The position numbers and the translations under genes are program-made. Below the pieces are notes generated by a model that did not search any database, was not told the origin of the DNA, and worked only from the letters and a program-made list of their open reading frames with translations. From assembly GCA_028287415.1 (NCBI GenBank), contig JAQBPS010000448.1, forward strand, positions 1 through 8,449: a stretch of 8,449 bases of DNA, given 5' to 3'. Each line of letters starts with the position of its first letter. Within the stretch, counting starts at the first letter, position 1. Below, one piece after another: positions 7,056 to 8,449 of this stretch. This DNA comes from Bacillota bacterium (GTDB lineage: Bacteria; Bacillota; Sulfobacillia; Symbiobacteriales; Symbiobacteriaceae).

Positions 7056-7243
7056 TTGACGCGGATTGCGCTGATTACGCAGATTTCCGGCATCCAGGCG
7101 CTGATTAGTTCGGGTAGCGTCTCAAGGGTGGGACTGCGGTGTTTAAATATATATTTTAACACCCCAGTCCCGCCCTTCAGATGGTCGCCGTAACTAATCC
7201 ATGCTACTGCCGGAAATCTGCGCAATCCGTAAATTCGCGTCAA
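7056..7243. repeat. Nested long imperfect palindrome, MITE-like intergenic element
   Basis: The 188 bases form an imperfect palindrome. The outermost arms are TTGACGCG (7056-7063) and CGCGTCAA (7236-7243). The next pair is a perfect 15-bp match (7078-7092 with 7208-7222), then GATTAGTT (7103-7110) with AACTAATC (7192-7199). The core is a 27+27 dyad (7124-7150 with 7151-7177) that pairs at 24 of 27 positions around an AT-rich centre. The centre is far richer in A/T than the genes around it. No transposase or convincing coding frame lies inside. The structure fits a non-autonomous mobile element or a dispersed intergenic repeat able to fold into one long hairpin. No exact target-site duplication is evident. 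It could also help end transcription from the lipA unit. Confidence 0.65.
7124..7177. repeat. Central hairpin of the palindromic element
   Basis: The two 27-base arms meet head to head at the ATATAT centre, with mismatches at three positions, one of which can form a G-U pair in RNA. The outer 13 bases of each arm are G/C-rich (AAGGGTGGGACTG and its partner) and the inner third is A/T. As RNA it would be a very stable stem 84 bases after the LipB-like gene, so it may act as that transcript's 3' end. Confidence 0.65.
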
Positions 7244-7279
7244 TAAAAAAGAAACAGCCATCCCGACGGGATGGCTGTT
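7244..7279 (-). terminator. Rho-independent terminator of the minus-strand hydrolase operon
   Basis: On the minus strand a perfect 12-bp stem, AACAGCCATCCC with GGGATGGCTGTT, closes a 3-base loop and is followed by TTCTTTTTTATT. It starts 14 bases after the stop of the 164-residue gene. This is a textbook intrinsic terminator. On the plus strand no T-run follows, so only weak bidirectional action is expected. Confidence 0.88.
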
Positions 7280-7292
7280 GTGCTTCTATCCA

Positions 7293-7787
7293 CTACCCAG
7301 CTTTGAATAGGGCGCCGAACAGCGTCAGCTCGCCGCCGCCCCGGGGGCGGCGCAGCGGGATGTCGGCAGGCACGAGCATGGCCTGGACCTCCGGGTCCAC
7401 CTCAGTGAGCTCGTTAGCCCCGTACCAGGCCCGCAGTTTCTCCAGCGCCTCGGTATCTACAGACGTAAAGCCGATACGGCTGACCTGGATCGCCCCGGCC
7501 CACCAGCGCACCTGGCCGAACGAACGGACCACGGTGTGCGTGACGAACGGGCCGGCGTTGCTCAGGAGCACCCGCAGGGTGGAACGCCAGGGAGTCCCGT
7601 CGGGAATGGGGAGCGGACAGTCAAACTGATAGGCTCTGAGTCCATAGGAGGTGTGGTCCGCAACCTGGCCGCCGAGCACCCGCTGAAGGCTTAGTTGCCA
7701 GACCCGGCCCTGCTTGGGATCCGTGGCCAACTGCCCGTTCGCCACAGCCGCCCGCAATGCTGCCAGAATCTCCTCGTCAATGCCCAT
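7293..7787 (-). CDS. Hypothetical protein, cotranscribed with MBL-fold hydrolase
   Basis: I do not recognise this 164-residue protein. It begins with an amphipathic helix-like segment (MGIDEEILAALRAAVANG), then KQGRVWQLSL (25-34), which looks like a beta strand. A central part is rich in aromatic and beta-forming residues, including SYGLRAYQF (47-55) and FGQVRWWAGAIQVSRIGF (90-107). It ends in a glycine- and basic-rich tail, RRPRGGGELTLFGALFKAG. There is no signal peptide, membrane segment or metal-binding motif. The ATG at 7787 is supported by AGGAGA 7 bases upstream. That site lies at the stop codon of the hydrolase gene, only 12 bases away, so the two are likely coupled, and a strong terminator follows. 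Base composition matches the neighbours. The gene is well supported by its start, spacing and terminator; a function cannot be given. Confidence 0.8.
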   Translation of the reverse strand: MGIDEEILAALRAAVANGQLATDPKQGRVWQLSLQRVLGGQVADHTSYGLRAYQFDCPLPIPDGTPWRSTLRVLLSNAGPFVTHTVVRSFGQVRWWAGAIQVSRIGFTSVDTEALEKLRAWYGANELTEVDPEVQAMLVPADIPLRRPRGGGELTLFGALFKAG

Positions 7788-7799
7788 ATGTGGCTCTCC

Positions 7800-8449
7800 T
7801 TACACCTGTGCGAATCGGTTGCCCTTTTTGAGCAGCCGGCCCTGCGCCTCCATATAGACCAGGTGGGCCAGCGTCTCCGACATGGCAAAGCGGATCTGGT
7901 GGATGGTGAGCTGCTCCGTCCGGAAGGTCTGCTCGCAGACTTCCCATGCGGTCGCGCCCTTGGTGGCGCCGCATGCCCGCTCCATCTTGTCAAGGCGTTC
8001 GGCATGGTGCCTGCGAATCTCCTGCACCCGACCGGAAACATCTGTGATCATGGTGCGGTGACCCGGAAGGGCCAGCTTTGCGCCAAGTGCCTCCACCTTG
8101 CCAAGCGAGTTGAGATAGTCCTGGAGCGGGTTGGGCCGGCACTCCGGCCAGAGGCTGACGTTGGGCGTGATCTTGTTCAGGATCATGTCATTGGCGAGGA
8201 GAATGCCGGAGTCCGCGTGCCAGAACACGGCCAGGCCATCGGAGTGGCCGGGCGTCCAGATCACTGCGTAATCAGCGGCGCCGATGCGAAACATGGAGCC
8301 TGCGGGCACGGGGGTGATCGTGGCGAGGGGCTGGATCTTGCCCCACTGGTCGTGATGATGCCGGGAGATCTCTGCGGAGGTCTCCATGGGCATGCCTTCG
8401 GCCGCGAAGAAGTCGCGCAGGGCATCGGCCTGCCGTTCCATGCCGTCGC
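7800..8449 (-). CDS. Metallo-beta-lactamase-fold hydrolase, N-terminus outside the window
   Basis: The C-terminal 213 or more residues of a cytoplasmic metal-dependent hydrolase of the MBL superfamily. The frame stays open to the window edge and the first metal motif (H-x-H-x-D-H) is not present, so the gene continues beyond 8449; the in-frame ATG at 8441 is probably internal. Counting from that methionine, metal ligands appear in TPGHSDG (H66), ANDMIL (D85, where the family often has GD) and LPGHRT (H128). ITPNVSLWP (91-99) and NPLQDYLNSL (104-113) are typical of the RNase-Z/glyoxalase-II-like subgroup with a C-terminal winged helix. The end from about 165 (AWEVCEQTF to GRLLKKGNRF) looks like that winged-helix domain. 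Substrate cannot be told from sequence; thioesters and glyoxalase-type esters are possible. It is the first visible gene of a unit with the 164-residue protein. Confidence 0.88.
   Translation of the reverse strand, partial: DGMERQADALRDFFAAEGMPMETSAEISRHHHDQWGKIQPLATITPVPAGSMFRIGAADYAVIWTPGHSDGLAVFWHADSGILLANDMILNKITPNVSLWPECRPNPLQDYLNSLGKVEALGAKLALPGHRTMITDVSGRVQEIRRHHAERLDKMERACGATKGATAWEVCEQTFRTEQLTIHQIRFAMSETLAHLVYMEAQGRLLKKGNRFAQV

Noticed and set aside
7253..7279. Terminator for the plus-strand lipA unit
   Set aside because: The stem is followed by GTGCTTCT on the plus strand, with no T-run. The T-run is on the minus-strand side, so it mainly serves the opposite operon.
7201..7629. Plus-strand open frame starting inside the palindrome
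   Set aside because: It runs antisense through the terminator and the 164-residue gene, has no ribosome binding site and looks like a shadow translation.

Overview
The window is GC-rich throughout, with strong G/C preference at third codon positions, frequent GTG starts and strong AGGAGG-type ribosome binding sites. The branched-chain keto acid dehydrogenase genes look like those of Bacillus-type Firmicutes in order, lengths and motifs. Together these point to a high-GC Firmicute, and something like Symbiobacterium would fit. The organism is an inference from style and synteny, not proven by the window.

Region 1 (49-4885, + strand) is a compact four-gene operon for one oxidoreductive complex: E3 dihydrolipoyl dehydrogenase, E1 alpha, E1 beta and E2. 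The order matches the lpdV-bkdAA-bkdAB-bkdB end of the Bacillus bkd operon. Motifs in E1 alpha (GEG thiamine motif, HSSDDD loop) and E2 (HAWTMM, GLVCGRFL) favour branched-chain 2-oxoacids over pyruvate. The complex would make isobutyryl-, isovaleryl- and 2-methylbutyryl-CoA for branched fatty acids or amino-acid catabolism. The operon ends at a perfect 12-bp stem-loop shared with the convergent next gene.

Region 2 (4929-5336, - strand) is a small membrane protein of the DUF4870/Tic20-like kind.

Region 3 (5516-7039, + strand) is a two-gene unit: lipA (lipoyl synthase), then after 12 bases a 176-residue protein. That protein can be aligned by eye to the octanoyltransferase LipB but has lost every catalytic element. 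LipA would supply the sulfur atoms of the lipoyl group carried by the E2 upstream, so regions 1 and 3 are functionally linked. The defective LipB-like partner is the most interesting gene here.

Region 4 (7040-7292) is non-coding. It holds a nested imperfect palindrome of about 190 bp (7056-7243), which looks like a MITE or intergenic repeat. Against it sits a clear Rho-independent terminator serving the minus-strand genes.

Region 5 (7293-8449, - strand) is a two-gene operon read inward from the right edge: a metallo-beta-lactamase-fold hydrolase whose N-terminus lies outside the window, then a 164-residue protein of unknown function. No tRNA, rRNA, CRISPR array, transposase or phage gene was seen.
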